Made by a program: the position numbers and the translations under genes. A model generated the notes under the pieces. The model was not told where the DNA came from, ran no database searches, and worked only from the letters and a program-made list of their open reading frames with translations. Shown here piece after piece: positions 1-7,561 of a stretch of DNA of 64,000 nt. Each line of letters opens with the position of its first letter. Within the stretch, counting starts at the first letter, position 1. Source of the stretch: a virus; IMG/VR virus record IMGVR_UViG_3300024496_000028, positions 1 through 64,000 of that record; one strand, given 5' to 3'.

Positions 1-71
1 TACGCATCCGAGATGCCCATGTTCGCAAACTCTGCTGTTGGTTGAGAATAGGAAACCAGTTTAACATTCAT
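1..71 (-). CDS. thyX: Flavin-dependent thymidylate synthase ThyX, N-terminal fragment
   Basis: Only the first 23 codons are inside the window. The reading starts at an ATG on the minus strand (71-69) and gives MNVKLVSYSQPTAEF and then ANMGISDA, which resembles the N-terminus of phage ThyX proteins. ThyX makes dTMP from dUMP with FAD and methylene-tetrahydrofolate, so it supplies thymine for phage DNA. The ATG overlaps the TGA of the upstream gene (ATGA), so translation is probably coupled. The flavin-binding RHR motif lies outside the window, so the call rests on the N-terminal signature and the T4-like context. Confidence 0.6.
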   Translation of the reverse strand, partial: MNVKLVSYSQPTAEFANMGISDA

Positions 72-382
72 TTGTCGTCCAATAGGCCTTTCGTTGAATC
101 TATTACGTCGGTTTTCAATTTTGAAATATCGACTTGGAAATTAACAGTTAGTATTTCTTCTTGATAGTCTTTGAAAGCAGCAAATAGCTTATCTAAGATT
201 TCTTTTTCATCTCTTAAATCTAACTGTTCTGAGATGTCTATGGCCCAAACTCTTCCGTCGTCGAATGTTATTTCGACTCCCCGTATGTATTTTACAGGCA
301 TGCTGCTCATATACATATCTTCGAATATTTCGGGCCACTCCTTGACGACATCTGCGGGCGGCTTAAAAAATTTTTTAGGCAC
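68..382 (-). CDS. Conserved phage protein of unknown function (104 aa)
   Basis: A small acidic protein that begins at a GTG codon (382-380) behind an AAGAAG ribosome-binding stretch. It overlaps the end of the gene before it and runs into thyX by an ATGA overlap. The N-terminus is basic (MPKKFFKPP) and the middle has an alternating hydrophobic pattern (VKYIRGVEITFDDGRVWAIDI) that suggests a small beta-rich fold. I recognise no catalytic motif and no family with a known function. Tight packing supports it as a real gene of the early block. Confidence 0.7.
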   Translation of the reverse strand: MPKKFFKPPADVVKEWPEIFEDMYMSSMPVKYIRGVEITFDDGRVWAIDISEQLDLRDEKEILDKLFAAFKDYQEEILTVNFQVDISKLKTDVIDSTKGLLDDK

Positions 383-962
383 TTACTTCTTCTTTAGCTT
401 TGACAGTTTTCTTAGCAGGCGGATCTAATTCGTCTGCTTGTTTGCGTAGTCTGGCTGCTTCTTTATACATAGCATCAGCTTGACTGCGATAAGAACGTGC
501 TAGGTCTTTATCAGACAACGGTTGTGCGCTATCGGCAGTATTTGGTATGTCTTGTACTCTGGCTAATTCTTGTACTTCTACTCCTTTATTAGGAACTGGT
601 GTTCCTCTTTGTTCTGCGATCATAACATTTAGTTCATCTAAATTGATCACATCGGTAGTAGTCGGAGTCATTTCTATCCTACTTGTAGGAATCTTGACTA
701 ACTTGCCATCTTGATGTAGAGAAGCCAGCATGGGTCTGCCATCTCTAAAATAACGATTGGCTAGTACTTCACCTAATTCAAAAGCATCTTGTCCTTGTGT
801 GCTTTCTACGACGGTCATGATAGAATTATGATCTTCGTCATTAAAGTTAGATGTACTAGCTACCAAACAATTATAGAAATCGTCTGGAATGGTCTTAAAC
901 ACTACTAGGACCTTTTGTTTTGTATCTTTTAATCGCCCCACGTGTTTTAGTGCTGTGGTCAT
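375..962 (-). CDS. Conserved T4-like phage protein, function unknown (195 aa)
   Basis: A soluble protein with an N-terminal globular part (about residues 1-130) and a charged alpha-helical tail rich in Lys, Glu and Ala (about 150-195, with SYRSQADAMYKEAARLRKQA) that looks like a coiled coil. It resembles proteins carried in marine T4-like phages next to replication and nucleotide genes, but I know no experimental function. It overlaps the next gene slightly and follows the 83-residue gene by 4 bases, so the three are likely co-transcribed. No signal peptide or membrane segment is seen. Confidence 0.7.
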   Translation of the reverse strand: MTTALKHVGRLKDTKQKVLVVFKTIPDDFYNCLVASTSNFNDEDHNSIMTVVESTQGQDAFELGEVLANRYFRDGRPMLASLHQDGKLVKIPTSRIEMTPTTTDVINLDELNVMIAEQRGTPVPNKGVEVQELARVQDIPNTADSAQPLSDKDLARSYRSQADAMYKEAARLRKQADELDPPAKKTVKAKEEVSA

Positions 963-966
963 GATA

Positions 967-1218
967 TTATCCTTGGGTTTGTGGTGCTGCTTGATTAGGT
1001 GTAGCTGGTGTTACACTTTCCAAGAAGCTGTTTAATTTGTTATAAACTTTACCAACGGCTTCTAATTCGTTCGCTTTAAAAGCACCTCTCGAAGTAGCAA
1101 CATCCAGGATGGTGCGTACAGCATTGAGATCGTTGATAGTTAAGTCAGGCGCAGCCGATTGATTGGTAGGCTGAGTGGCCTGTGCTTCGTTAGTCTGTGT
1201 ATTATTTTCTTCTGCCAT
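967..1218 (-). CDS. Small conserved phage protein (83 aa), unknown function
   Basis: The first 25 residues are low-complexity (Asn, Gln, Thr, Ala) and the last 15 are Pro/Ala/Gln-rich. Between them is a conserved-looking helical core, DLTINDLNAVRTILDVATSR followed by GAFKANELEAVGKVYNKLN. Such short proteins with a helical core and loose ends are often adaptors or binding proteins, but nothing here fixes a role. An AAGGAGA ribosome binding site lies just upstream of the ATG. Confidence 0.7.
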   Translation of the reverse strand: MAEENNTQTNEAQATQPTNQSAAPDLTINDLNAVRTILDVATSRGAFKANELEAVGKVYNKLNSFLESVTPATPNQAAPQTQG

Positions 1219-1228
1219 TTTTATCTCC

Positions 1229-1504
1229 TTAAATGTGTGGGCAAGCCAACATAAAGTATGTTAGTTCTTTTTCATCTTCAAAACCAACAAAAGTGGATTG
1301 CTCCCCTGATTCTGTCGGTGTGTTTATGATACAATATCTTCCCTGTAATCTGAATGTAATCCAGTCTTCTAGATCGTTGGCTGGCGTGCCAAGAGCCCAC
1401 CAACCAGTGTCTTGGCTTTTTATTTTCGCAGTTTTAAAATGCGGAGGACACCAAGAAAGTTTTCTTTCCTGTATGACATTCAGGGGGTTGAGCTCTATCA
1501 TCAT
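1229..1504 (-). CDS. Hypothetical protein (91 aa)
   Basis: A compact protein with many aromatic residues (W18, W35, W36, W48) and two Cys, ending ELTYFMLACPHI. The alternating hydrophobic stretches (WITFRLQGRYCIINT) suggest a small beta fold. I do not recognise a family. It sits in a run of small unknown genes on the same strand with short gaps. An overlapping plus-strand reading frame is judged to be its shadow. Confidence 0.6.
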   Translation of the reverse strand: MMIELNPLNVIQERKLSWCPPHFKTAKIKSQDTGWWALGTPANDLEDWITFRLQGRYCIINTPTESGEQSTFVGFEDEKELTYFMLACPHI

Positions 1505-1524
1505 GATATATTTAAATCCTATGT

Positions 1525-1917
1525 TTATTGTTCTAGGGATTCTTGGCTTAATCTTTTGGCTAGAGCTTTCGAATATCCCATTTTTTTAACATCGCCTGAA
1601 AATAGATATAATTCAAATGCTGATTTTTCTGATAGCACAGTTATGTCTTTTTTTGTTAGATAAAATGGACAGTCTATGAAACGATCTAACCATACTAAGA
1701 TTTGTGGAGTGATTGAAAATGTTCCTGGGAACTTGATGTTGTATGTTTTTATTTTAGCTTTTTCTATGACAAAATCCAACCCTGCTTCTGTCAATCTTAG
1801 GCCACCTTGATCTCGATTATTATACCACCATTCTGTTCTTTTTGCCTTTACGGCTTCATCGTCTGAAACTAAATCAGCCGCAGTTAGAAATATTTTGGTA
1901 TATCTATCTTTGTTCAT
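1525..1917 (-). CDS. Hypothetical protein (130 aa)
   Basis: This protein overlaps the stop of the preceding 96-residue gene by 4 bases (ATGA type), a sign of coupled translation. The middle resembles a winged-helix-like stretch (LRLTEAGLDFVIEKAKIKTY), and a later part reads ILVWLDRFIDCPFYLTKKDI, followed by a charged tail. This could be a small nucleic-acid-binding protein, but I see no diagnostic motif and assign no function. Confidence 0.6.
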   Translation of the reverse strand: MNKDRYTKIFLTAADLVSDDEAVKAKRTEWWYNNRDQGGLRLTEAGLDFVIEKAKIKTYNIKFPGTFSITPQILVWLDRFIDCPFYLTKKDITVLSEKSAFELYLFSGDVKKMGYSKALAKRLSQESLEQ

Positions 1918-2204
1918 TGTTTGCCAAGAATTTCACCGGATGTTAGTTTAACAACTTGGAAGTCGGTAGACTTAAACATCTTGTTCAGTTTCTTGGCAAG
2001 GTTGTGAGCGTGTCCTGGATTAGAAAAACTTACCTTCTTGTATTTTGGTCCTGGATAACTGGCTACCAAACTACCGCTCTTTAAATTGAAGGGGTTTCCT
2101 TTATAAAAGACCGCCCAGATAGCTTCAGCTTCAAGAACCTGTTCTACCTTATAGTTTTCTTTATTAGCATACTCTAAAAGTATCTTGGGTTTTGGTCTAC
2201 TCAT
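1914..2204 (-). CDS. Conserved marine T4-like phage protein (96 aa)
   Basis: A basic protein (RPKPKILLEYANKENYKVEQ) with a central YPGPKYKKVSFSNPGHAHNL stretch that I associate with a protein recurring in marine T4-like phages; its role is unknown. It begins at the ATG at 2204, downstream of a TAAATA-type late promoter box at 2233-2240, so it may be transcribed late. The following gene overlaps it by 4 bases. Confidence 0.65.
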   Translation of the reverse strand: MSRPKPKILLEYANKENYKVEQVLEAEAIWAVFYKGNPFNLKSGSLVASYPGPKYKKVSFSNPGHAHNLAKKLNKMFKSTDFQVVKLTSGEILGKQ

Positions 2205-2232
2205 GCGTTTCTCGATTTATAATACACGCATA

Positions 2233-2240
2233 TATTTATG
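2233..2240 (-). promoter_or_regulatory. Late promoter box CATAAATA
   Basis: Read on the minus strand this is CATAAATA followed by TATGCG. It lies in the only gap in this part of the block, about 30 bases ahead of the ATG at 2204. T4-type late promoters have the core TATAAATA and no -35 element. A second A/T-rich box (TTATAAAT) follows at 2216-2223. Confidence 0.5.
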
Positions 2241-2243
2241 CCG

Positions 2244-2492
2244 TTAAAAAGTTCCCCCGTCCATATTAATAGACACTTGATTGCTTTGTACAGCTATTTT
2301 ATCCAGCTTTTCGTGTATTTCTTTTATGTGTTTACCCAATTTACTAGTCAAGATACTAAGATCAGTTACTATATCCTTAGCTTCTTCTAGAGTCATGCGA
2401 ATCTCTCGCTGATTAGTCTTTTCAGCTTGTATGGTACGCTGTATGAATCTTTCTACAGAAGGAAAGGTATCGGGTAGTTTATTTTGAGACAT
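2244..2492 (-). CDS. Small helical phage protein (82 aa)
   Basis: The protein is almost wholly alpha-helical by appearance. A stretch from about residue 20 to 70 has heptad-like spacing (IRMTLEEAKDIVTDLSILTS, KLGKHIKEIHEKLDKIAV), suggesting a coiled coil. It overlaps the preceding gene by 14 bases and has an AGGT ribosome binding site inside that gene. Function is unknown. Confidence 0.6.
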   Translation of the reverse strand: MSQNKLPDTFPSVERFIQRTIQAEKTNQREIRMTLEEAKDIVTDLSILTSKLGKHIKEIHEKLDKIAVQSNQVSINMDGGTF

Positions 2493-2955
2493 TTGCTAAT
2501 ACCTGTCTCATTTCCAGTTCTGTCTTGAATGGACCTTTATACTCGTATCTTTGTAAAGTAATTAACTTGGGACAGAAACTTTTGACCCAACCTTTATCGA
2601 ATCGGATCACATAGTAGCCAGAACAGTATAAACTCTTGCTGTCGCCACTTTTGGTAAACAGTGGTAGTTTACGTTGTATGTCAAACATGGCGTTATGTGG
2701 CTTGACGCTAGTTGGAAAACCATGTACTTCGTTTTCTTCTGAATCTCTAGATTCCTTGACAATCTTGGCGATAAAAAAATCTTTACCAAACTGTTTAGTT
2801 AGGCTTTCTTTACTAGGATAGATTTTTACACCTGACTCATTGCTAAGAACAAAACGATCATCTTCGTTCTTTCTTAGTGTAGCAAATCTATTGCCATCTT
2901 TTTCGACTATCCAAAACTTATTTTCGATAATTGGTTTAGCATGTAATTCTGTCAT
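2479..2955 (-). CDS. Conserved marine T4-like phage protein (158 aa)
   Basis: The C-terminal half has a conserved-looking pattern (YYVIRFDKGWVKSFCPKLIT, then YEYKGPFKTELEMRQVL) that I associate with a recurring marine T4-like phage protein with no assigned function. Alternating strands and aromatics suggest a compact beta-rich fold. It begins four bases into the end of the RNase H gene, so it is probably translated with it. A GAGGT ribosome binding site is present. Confidence 0.65.
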   Translation of the reverse strand: MTELHAKPIIENKFWIVEKDGNRFATLRKNEDDRFVLSNESGVKIYPSKESLTKQFGKDFFIAKIVKESRDSEENEVHGFPTSVKPHNAMFDIQRKLPLFTKSGDSKSLYCSGYYVIRFDKGWVKSFCPKLITLQRYEYKGPFKTELEMRQVLANVSK

Positions 2956-3938
2956 TGTGTGTACCTCGCATTGAGTGGTTCAGCATATAGGTTGGCTTGA
3001 TCTGCGATCTTTTTAAGATCATACAGATTACAAAACTTCATCAACCTAATTCCAACCTGACTGATATTTTTATCGGCAGCAATAGCTTGATCGATAGTTT
3101 CTTTGATGATGGCTTTGATATCATCAGGTTGATATGAAAGATCTATAAGTCTACGATTTCGCTCATAGTCTTCCAAAACTCTGTGTTCTTTTCCTTCGTG
3201 GTCTACCCAACGTTGTAGCATGAGGTTATTCCACGAAAATCCTTTACTGTTACGATCTTCGAATGCTTCTAGCAGACCGACTTTACTTTTTGTGCCTTTT
3301 GTGCGCACACCCGGATAAGCACTAAAGACATTGTCAGATGTGTCTCCTCGCATACACTTTTCGAAAAGCAACCATTGTGGATCAGGCGGTGCCTTATCTT
3401 CACCTGTCTTTTTGTCTTTAACTCTATTACCTTTGCTGTCAAAGTATCCGTCATGTGAAATAGTAACTTCGCTTACACCGTTGTATTGTTTTACATTCGA
3501 GGCGATCATCTGTTCGAAATCACTGTCTGTAGAAATAATAATATGGTTATCGTTAGGATGATTTTGAATAAAACCAGCGATGAGATCATCTGCTTCTAAC
3601 CTTGGATTATGTAATACTGTACAGTTTGTTTTATCTGAAATAAATTCTTTAAACGTGTCAAACGCTTCCCAAAACAATTTATCTTCTTCTTGTTCGGACG
3701 CAGTTAGCGCAGCACGACTTTCTGCTCTATTACGCTTATATGGCTCGTAATAGTCCTTACGCCAGCTACGACCTTCTAAACAGAAAATAACATGGCTACC
3801 ATTAAAGTCTTTCCATGCTTTCTTGATACTGTTAAAAGTGATATGAAAAGCCATGCCAATTTTAATATCAGCATCACCTCTGATAACATGTCTAGCACGG
3901 AAAAAAGTGTTAGCTGTATCTACCAAGATATAGTTCAT
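2952..3938 (-). CDS. rnh: RNase H / 5'-3' exonuclease (T4 Rnh, flap nuclease family)
   Basis: At 328 residues it is close to T4 RNase H (about 305). It shows the metal-binding motifs of the FEN/5'-nuclease family: an N-terminal VDTANTFFRARHV with D7, YEPYKRNR near 65-71, EADDLIAGF at 115-123, STDSDF at 136-141 and GDTSDN at 198-203. The enzyme removes RNA primers and flaps from lagging-strand fragments during phage replication. A helix-hairpin-helix-like region follows GDTSDN (AYPGVRTKGTKSKVG). Its ATG overlaps the end of the upstream gene and no Shine-Dalgarno site is evident, so coupling is likely. Confidence 0.9.
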   Translation of the reverse strand: MNYILVDTANTFFRARHVIRGDADIKIGMAFHITFNSIKKAWKDFNGSHVIFCLEGRSWRKDYYEPYKRNRAESRAALTASEQEEDKLFWEAFDTFKEFISDKTNCTVLHNPRLEADDLIAGFIQNHPNDNHIIISTDSDFEQMIASNVKQYNGVSEVTISHDGYFDSKGNRVKDKKTGEDKAPPDPQWLLFEKCMRGDTSDNVFSAYPGVRTKGTKSKVGLLEAFEDRNSKGFSWNNLMLQRWVDHEGKEHRVLEDYERNRRLIDLSYQPDDIKAIIKETIDQAIAADKNISQVGIRLMKFCNLYDLKKIADQANLYAEPLNARYTQ

Positions 3939-4363
3939 GAAATAGCAGACTTTTCTTTAGTAATAGGAACAACATTGATATAACCAGCCCCACGAGTAGT
4001 ATCTTGTCCTTCGTCGGCTAGCATGTTTCGAACGATATCTTTGAACCAACGATCTACGATTTCTTCATCAAGGTCGCCGTCAAATCCGTATCCTTCTTGC
4101 TTTAATTGTACTATGAATTGTTCATTCCAGTCAAGCTCAAAAAAACCGTTACGTATATTATCTTTGTTTACTTTAGTATCCAGCACAGCTACCCAAGGCT
4201 CGCCTTTTTTGGTAGCACGTTCTTTAGGAGTTAGTTTAGCTTCTTCCTCTTTAGCCTGCGCTTCAGCCGCACGAGCAAGTGCTTCGGTGCGTTCTTGTTC
4301 GGCACGAGCTTTTTCTTCTTCTAATTGTTTAATACCTGTGATTTTCTTTAACCAATCTTTCAT
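3935..4363 (-). CDS. Conserved T4-like phage protein with helical N-terminus (142 aa)
   Basis: I chose the ATG at 4363, which overlaps the QueE stop as TAATG and has GGGG upstream; a start four codons earlier is also open. Residues 10-50 form an Ala/Glu/Arg-rich helix typical of a coiled coil. The rest is a conserved-looking domain (WVAVLDTKVNKDNIRNGFFE, LDWNEQFIVQLKQEGYGFDG) found in marine T4-like phages without an assigned role. It is probably translationally coupled to QueE. Confidence 0.7.
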   Translation of the reverse strand: MKDWLKKITGIKQLEEEKARAEQERTEALARAAEAQAKEEEAKLTPKERATKKGEPWVAVLDTKVNKDNIRNGFFELDWNEQFIVQLKQEGYGFDGDLDEEIVDRWFKDIVRNMLADEGQDTTRGAGYINVVPITKEKSAIS

Positions 4364-5211
4364 TATGTACCCCATTCATTTTTAAATAACGGCACTTGTA
4401 ATCTGTCGCTATAACGTAAACCGTTCTTCATTGCTAGCTCTGCTACACGGCGATTATTCAATGTATAAACACTTTCTACACCGCCTACAGGCATCAAATA
4501 CACCGGTCCTGTAAATCCTTCTGCTCTGTAAAGGTCTACTGTTTCGATAGCTTCTTCTGCGTCTTCTTCTGTAGCCACAACAAATTTAAGATATGTATAT
4601 CCTAGAGTTTCGTAGTTACAAACTACATCTGGCCGAATAGCTTCATGTCTTGCTTCACCAGAGCAACTTAGTTTAGCACTGACACTGAATGTGATTTCTT
4701 TGTGATATTCTGGATGAGGCATCAACCATTCTAACAAATACTCTGCGAATTCTTCAGTTAGCGGCTGAGTGCCATTTGTTTCAAAAGTGATTTCCTTGAG
4801 ACCTGCCATCTTAGGATGACGTAGCAAGTCTGGGTAAGCACGTTGCCAACCTAGCAACGGCTCACCGCCTGTAATCACGAGATGTTCGTCGCGCCATTCT
4901 TTGTAAGGTAACGTATCCACAATAGCATCGGCAATCGCATCAGTATCCAAAACGGGAGAAAGATGCTTAAAGCGAGGATCCCAACTAGCGTAACTATCAC
5001 AACCTGTAGACACCAAAGGAAGCGATTTGTACTCGGTGTAAAGAGATGGGTCAATATTATCTGCTTCATTGCTGAGTTCTCCTTTAGGCATACCAAAGCC
5101 TGCGCACTTAAAGTTACAACCAAAAGTACGCAAGAAGACCGAAGGTACACCCATATAGCGTCCTTCGCCTTGAATTGAATAAAATAGTTCTGCTATCTTG
5201 ATTTTGCTCAT
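4363..5211 (-). CDS. queE: 7-carboxy-7-deazaguanine synthase QueE (radical SAM)
   Basis: QueE converts carboxy-tetrahydropterin to 7-carboxy-7-deazaguanine with S-adenosylmethionine and a [4Fe-4S] cluster. The family N-terminus is clear (ELFYSIQGEGRYMGVPSVFL), as are the later TGGEPL and ETNGTQPL motifs. The first two cluster cysteines are C32 and C36, but position 39 is Phe. The only candidate third cysteine is C71 in TGCDSYASWDP, displaced by an insertion of about 32 residues. QueE, FolE, QueD-like proteins and a DpdA-like enzyme in one genome indicate deazaguanine modification of DNA. A strong sigma70-like promoter ends 6 bases before the ATG. Confidence 0.9.
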   Translation of the reverse strand: MSKIKIAELFYSIQGEGRYMGVPSVFLRTFGCNFKCAGFGMPKGELSNEADNIDPSLYTEYKSLPLVSTGCDSYASWDPRFKHLSPVLDTDAIADAIVDTLPYKEWRDEHLVITGGEPLLGWQRAYPDLLRHPKMAGLKEITFETNGTQPLTEEFAEYLLEWLMPHPEYHKEITFSVSAKLSCSGEARHEAIRPDVVCNYETLGYTYLKFVVATEEDAEEAIETVDLYRAEGFTGPVYLMPVGGVESVYTLNNRRVAELAMKNGLRYSDRLQVPLFKNEWGT

Positions 5212-5215
5212 TGTT

Positions 5216-5428
5216 TTATTTTACATCCTTTGTATCTTGATTGTCAACCTTTTTTCTTAGTTCAAATGATCCGTTACCAAGATCTTTCCAAACTAAAATA
5301 TCGCCTTCTTTAAATCCTGCTTGCTGTAGAGCATCGTCAGGCAATGGCATTACCAATTCGCCAGTTTCGGGATCTTCTTCTAAAGTGATAGTCCAATGCT
5401 TTTTAGTTTCGTTAGTAATGTCTGACAT
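5216..5428 (-). CDS. AbrB/MazE-like small protein (70 aa)
   Basis: The sequence TITLEEDPETGELVMPLPDD, ALQQAGFKEGDILVWKDLGN and then GSFELRKK has the spacing of the swapped-hairpin AbrB/SpoVT/MazE fold (hydrophobic strand, PLPDD turn, short helix, GDxLxW). Such proteins bind DNA, often as antitoxins or transition regulators. No toxin partner lies next to it, so it may simply regulate transcription. The 3' end of the gene carries the -35 element of the queE promoter. Confidence 0.6.
   Translation of the reverse strand: MSDITNETKKHWTITLEEDPETGELVMPLPDDALQQAGFKEGDILVWKDLGNGSFELRKKVDNQDTKDVK
5218..5247 (-). promoter_or_regulatory. Sigma70-type promoter for queE, adjacent to the ATG
   Basis: On the minus strand: TTGACA at 5247-5242, an 18-base spacer, TAAAAT at 5223-5218, six bases, then the queE ATG at 5211. 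Transcription would be expected to start at or within a base of the A of the ATG. An AAAGGAT stretch exists but lies inside the spacer, upstream of the expected start of transcription, so it would not be in the mRNA. Confidence 0.65.
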
Positions 5429-5979
5429 ACGTAACTGTTTCCTTGTTCGTTAAAATGGTTTGTATTTCCTCTATTTTCTAACCAGTAGTCGCTAAAGTCT
5501 ATTGAATTTGTTTCAAACTTAAACTCTGTGCTAGCTTTTAGATTATCTACAGATATGTATGGTATATCTATTATATTAGATATTTCTTTCCTAATCAAGC
5601 TGTAAATGTCTTTGTAATATTGATCATCGTAATGATGTTGGAAATATCCTTTAGCTGCTTTCAAACTACTATTGAAATAATCTTTATGAGATTCGATATC
5701 AGTCCATATCAAATCACAATTTTCATGTAGCCCTGTTTTATGAATAGGATGTGATCTGGTATGTACTCTACTAGGACTGGTATGGCAAACGATTACAGCA
5801 GAATAATCTTGTAGATTTGCTGATTTTATCTGTTCTAGAATCTTGTATTCGCCTACACCGGCTTGTGCTAGATTAGTCACATTGATATATTCAGATAACA
5901 GATCAGGCCAACCTTTGCCAGGCCATTTAGCAGCAAAACTATCTCCGGCGATTAGGATTTTTACTGAGTCTTTAGCCAT
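5380..5979 (-). CDS. SGNH-hydrolase-like protein 1 (199 aa)
   Basis: The N-terminus carries the block I nucleophile motif of SGNH/GDSL hydrolases (ILIAGDSFAAKW, Ser near residue 13). The C-terminus has a block V-like element, NTNHFNEQGNSYV, with a candidate catalytic His but no Asp two or three residues before it in the usual DxxH form. Members of this fold deacylate or deacetylate lipids and sugars. It is followed at once by a second SGNH-like gene with little sequence similarity. The substrate is unknown; a role in modifying surface glycans or lipids is an inference. Confidence 0.6.
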   Translation of the reverse strand: MAKDSVKILIAGDSFAAKWPGKGWPDLLSEYINVTNLAQAGVGEYKILEQIKSANLQDYSAVIVCHTSPSRVHTRSHPIHKTGLHENCDLIWTDIESHKDYFNSSLKAAKGYFQHHYDDQYYKDIYSLIRKEISNIIDIPYISVDNLKASTEFKFETNSIDFSDYWLENRGNTNHFNEQGNSYVCQTLLTKLKSIGLSL

Positions 5980-6779
5980 GGAATAAATCTGCTCGCAATA
6001 AGGTCGTGATATTCTTGATTGTAATGCTCACCGTCTTCTATGTAATATTTTTTATGATCTATGAATTTGCTTTTAAAATACGATTCTACAGACATTGGTG
6101 CTACTGTTGTAGCTTTTAGCTTTCCATAAAAATCAAATGAATCAGGAAACTTCATGCGATCAGTCATGTTAAAGAAAAATAAACGACAATTCCTATCATG
6201 GCACATATTATCCATTGTGTATACATCTTTAAAAAAATCTCTTTGTTCTAGGTGTGTATTTAGATCAAAGAATAATTTGACTTTCATAAAGCTGTCTTTT
6301 CTTAGATCCGGATCAACTAAAGCATTTTGATAGTTAAAACTAACAGATGCTCCGCTTGAAAAATCTTCATAAGTGGGTTTATTGTATAGTTGGAATCGAT
6401 CTTCTTTGAACAGTACATCTTGATAGATATCTATTAAATTGTCTTTGTTCATTACGTGTGTAGTAAAATAATCAGCTGGCAAAACAGAAGGAGATAGGGT
6501 TTCATTGAACCCTAAAACAAATCTATTCCAATAAGCTAACAATACATATACTTCATCTATATCTGGATATTTGTCCAACATAGATCTTAACCAATCGGGG
6601 TAGACTCTATTACAACTTCCAGGCACAGCATAGATAACAGTTTTTTTGTTATTTTGTCTAGCATATGATTCGGCATAATTGTTATTGTTCCACATGGTAT
6701 ATGTTCCAGGCCCTTGTTGTCCTGGCACTGTTACATACCCACAGGTATGACTATCGCCTAAGAATAATGCTATGCTCAT
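5961..6779 (-). CDS. SGNH-hydrolase-like protein 2 (272 aa)
   Basis: It begins MSIALFLGDSHTCGYV, a block I GDS motif with the Ser at about residue 10, and ends with YIEDGEHYNQEYHDLIASRF, where DGEH gives the block V Asp-x-x-His pair. The central part is rich in aromatics (MWNNNNYAESYARQNNKK, LLAYWNRFVLGF) and fits an alpha/beta hydrolase core. It overlaps the preceding SGNH gene by 19 bases, so the pair is one unit. Marine T4-like phages carry related proteins of unproven substrate. Confidence 0.65.
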   Translation of the reverse strand: MSIALFLGDSHTCGYVTVPGQQGPGTYTMWNNNNYAESYARQNNKKTVIYAVPGSCNRVYPDWLRSMLDKYPDIDEVYVLLAYWNRFVLGFNETLSPSVLPADYFTTHVMNKDNLIDIYQDVLFKEDRFQLYNKPTYEDFSSGASVSFNYQNALVDPDLRKDSFMKVKLFFDLNTHLEQRDFFKDVYTMDNMCHDRNCRLFFFNMTDRMKFPDSFDFYGKLKATTVAPMSVESYFKSKFIDHKKYYIEDGEHYNQEYHDLIASRFIPWLKTQ

Positions 6780-7009
6780 AGATATTCACTCACCATCAGT
6801 TTACATAAAAAGCAATCTTGTTCGTTTTCAAAATGATATATCATAGCCTCGGTACTCATTTCGCAACGATACTTGTGTCCTGGTAAACCAAATGTTTGTA
6901 CGATCTTGATACTCACTTCATCCCATTTTGGTATGTTGTCGAGTTTAGAAGACCACGGAATCTTAATAGTTTTCAAAGGGTGTGAACCTACTGACGAAGC
7001 TTTCAGCAA
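6776..7009 (-). CDS. Hypothetical protein with a CxxC motif (77 aa)
   Basis: No ATG is available near the expected start. The likely start is the TTG at 7009, with AAAGGAG about 13 bases upstream inside the preceding gene. The C-terminal region reads YRCEMSTEAMIYHFENEQDC followed by FLCKLM, giving three Cys that could bind a metal. No family is recognised. It ends four bases inside the following SGNH gene. Confidence 0.5.
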   Translation of the reverse strand: MLKASSVGSHPLKTIKIPWSSKLDNIPKWDEVSIKIVQTFGLPGHKYRCEMSTEAMIYHFENEQDCFLCKLMVSEYL

Positions 7010-7175
7010 AACAACTGTACTCCTTTTCGCCTGGCAGTTTGTCGCCGTTTAATGACAGTTTTGTATCTTCGATATAGTGTACCCAAATATTATTGTTTAT
7101 TTCGACAACACTCAATACATGGAATGTTTTATCCCCGGCACGCCATTTACTACCTTCTTTGATTTTATTTGTCAT
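6963..7175 (-). CDS. Small conserved phage protein (70 aa)
   Basis: The sequence KWRAGDKTFHVLSVVEINNN followed by IWVHYIED suggests a small SH3-like barrel such as those that coat or bind nucleic acids. It has a good AAGGAGA ribosome binding site. It overlaps the HIT gene stop by 4 bases upstream and the following gene by 47 bases. Function is unknown. Confidence 0.6.
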   Translation of the reverse strand: MTNKIKEGSKWRAGDKTFHVLSVVEINNNIWVHYIEDTKLSLNGDKLPGEKEYSCFAESFVSRFTPFENY

Positions 7176-7561
7176 ACAGTCTCCTTCTTGTAATTACCTT
7201 TTTCAGGAATAACATGACGTACACCGCCTCTAGGATCGGCCATATCGCCATTTCTTCTAGGAATGAGATGTACATGCGGATACATTACTGTTTGGCCTGC
7301 TGCTTTACCAACATTGATTCCGATGTTGAATCCATCGCATTCGTTATTAGCCATCATTTCTCTACCTTTGCGTAAAGCATCTCGGAACGCATCGGCTATG
7401 ATGCCGTCAGCATCATATTGCGGTACAAACAAAAGATGTCCTTCTGTGACAGGATATCTATCTTTAAAAACAGCAACATGGAAATCTTCTTCTACAAGAT
7501 CATCCCATGGTGCTACACCTTCTGCTTTGGCATCGCTTAATGTGTGTGCTTCGTTGCTCAT
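7172..7561 (-). CDS. HIT-family nucleotide hydrolase/transferase
   Basis: The histidine-triad signature HVHLIPRRNGD is at about residues 96-106, preceded by NIGINVGKAAGQTVMYPHVH. The upstream strand-helix pattern (FHVAVFKDRYPVTEGHLLFV) is also typical of HIT proteins. These enzymes hydrolyse or transfer nucleoside phosphates (AMP-lysine, Ap4A and similar). At 129 residues it is of standard size. In a phage it may salvage or clear adenylylated compounds; the substrate is not readable. Confidence 0.85.
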   Translation of the reverse strand: MSNEAHTLSDAKAEGVAPWDDLVEEDFHVAVFKDRYPVTEGHLLFVPQYDADGIIADAFRDALRKGREMMANNECDGFNIGINVGKAAGQTVMYPHVHLIPRRNGDMADPRGGVRHVIPEKGNYKKETV

